Assembly (NCBI RefSeq): GCF_000025985.1
Contig: NC_003228.3
Span: 1,240,001 to 1,304,000, forward strand
Origin: Bacteroides fragilis NCTC 9343
GTDB taxonomy: Bacteria > Bacteroidota > Bacteroidia > Bacteroidales > Bacteroidaceae
Direction of reading: 5' to 3'
Length of the DNA stretch: 64,000 nucleotides
In this document: in pieces, positions 63,444 to 64,000 of the stretch
How positions within the stretch are numbered: the stretch's first letter is position 1
Layout of the letters: every line of letters begins with the position of its first letter
Made by a program: the position numbers and the translations under genes
Notes under the pieces: generated by a model
Told to the model about the DNA's origin: nothing
The model's database searches: none
Seen by the model: the letters and a program-made list of their open reading frames with translations, nothing else

Positions 63444-64000
63444 CTAAGCAGGCTTTACTACTTCTTTTAATTTTTCCAGCATTATATCCGGATCGACATC
63501 AACTCCTGACCAGTATTTTATGGCAATGACCGCTTGATAGACCAGCATTTTCATTCCGGGCAATACATGACAACAACCGCGGCGGACCGCATCTCTCAAC
63601 AGTTGGGTGTATACCGGGTTGGGGATGCAGTCGGCTACTACCATATGTGGCAATAAGGTATCTGTGTCTATGTTCAAGCGTTGGTCTACGTTGGAATAAA
63701 GCCCTACTGAGGTGGCATTGATGACAATGTCGATATCTGTGGAAAACCGATAAGGATGGTCCCAAAGTACAAATCTGGCAGTTGCAACCGTTTGGCTGTT
63801 CAGTAAATCTGCCAATGCCTGGCCTTTGTCTCTGTTTCTGTTCAAGATAGTGATCTCTTTCACTCCCGCCAGAGCCATTTCGACAGCGATGGCACGGGCA
63901 GCACCGCCAGCACCTAACAAGGCAATCTTCTTGTCTTGGATGGTGATAATTTCCGAAATGGCTTTTACAAAACCTTTTCCATCTGTGTTTTCTCCGGTAG
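63444..64000 (-). CDS. aroE: Shikimate dehydrogenase, 3' part (runs off the window)
   Basis: Reduces 3-dehydroshikimate with NADPH in the aromatic amino-acid pathway. The visible part (185 codons) has the TGENTDGKGF segment (NTDG motif of substrate binding) near the window edge, the Rossmann loop LLGAGGAARAIAVEM, and the C-terminal MKMLVYQAVIAIKYWSGVDV. The N-terminal substrate domain lies beyond 64,000. Stop at 63444. A TTG near 63920 is internal, not the start. Confidence 0.93.
   Translation of the reverse strand, partial: TGENTDGKGFVKAISEIITIQDKKIALLGAGGAARAIAVEMALAGVKEITILNRNRDKGQALADLLNSQTVATARFVLWDHPYRFSTDIDIVINATSVGLYSNVDQRLNIDTDTLLPHMVVADCIPNPVYTQLLRDAVRRGCCHVLPGMKMLVYQAVIAIKYWSGVDVDPDIMLEKLKEVVKPA

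Noticed and set aside
1..64000. CRISPR arrays, tRNA genes and complete insertion sequences
   Set aside because: No regularly spaced direct repeats of CRISPR size, no tRNA fold other than the tmRNA ends, and no transposase-like protein were seen.

Overview
The window reads as chromosomal DNA of a Bacteroides species, most likely Bacteroides fragilis or a close relative. The grounds are promoters of the Bacteroides type (TAnnTTTG at -7), a tmRNA whose tag codons give a peptide ending ETNYALAA, UpxY/UpxZ regulators at the head of a capsule operon, and many Bacteroidales-only families (DUF4837, DUF4831, DUF5690, HmuY, hybrid two-component systems). The species call is inference.

Layout. 1-13,260 is a conserved envelope and housekeeping block on the + strand: an outer-membrane barrel, a TPR protein, LptC, a CorC/GldE-like membrane protein and a PpiD-like chaperone, then rlmN, a DUF4837 lipoprotein, pdxA, a sensorless sigma-54 activator, LptE, a TPR protein and SecG. 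13,355-20,201 holds an MFS transporter with an orphan PqqD-like protein, then on the - strand DUF4831, NAD(P)HX repair (nnrE/nnrD) and a DUF5690 transporter, then a methyltransferase.

20,640-37,522 is a complete Wzx/Wzy-type capsular polysaccharide locus. It has a fixed-looking promoter, a roughly 230-nt leader with a terminator-like hairpin, upxY and upxZ, rmlA and rmlC, two acetyltransferases, a flippase, a polymerase, six glycosyltransferases (including a GT11 fucosyltransferase), a nucleotide-sugar dehydrogenase, a deacetylase-fold protein, and the terminal epimerase plus initiating sugar-phosphate transferase. The middle is strikingly AT-rich, as expected of an exchanged cassette. UpxY should carry polymerase through the leader, RmlA/RmlC and the dehydrogenase supply sugars, the last gene primes the lipid carrier, the transferases extend it, and Wzx and Wzy export and polymerise.

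37,500-41,752 (- strand) is a HmuR-HmuY-PepSY haem acquisition operon. 42,000-46,656 carries hpt, adk, obgE, pgeF, a B3/B4-domain protein and an M23 peptidase; the last overlaps a convergent porin gene by 62 bases. A lactonase-fold lipoprotein and ssrA (tmRNA) follow. 50,288-54,027 is a hybrid two-component regulator broken by a one-base frameshift at an A9 run and lacking both phospho-acceptor residues. 54,161-64,000 has dinB, a small lipoprotein, a transglutaminase lipoprotein, a YfcC-family transporter, a 44-codon small gene, two small membrane or secreted proteins, a Na+-pumping decarboxylase beta subunit, and the 3' part of aroE running off the window.

The most unusual signals are the split and catalytically degenerate regulator, four ATATGTAA iterons at 21-22 bp spacing between upxY and upxZ, and an IS-tip-like palindrome nested in the loop of a transcription terminator near 15,180.
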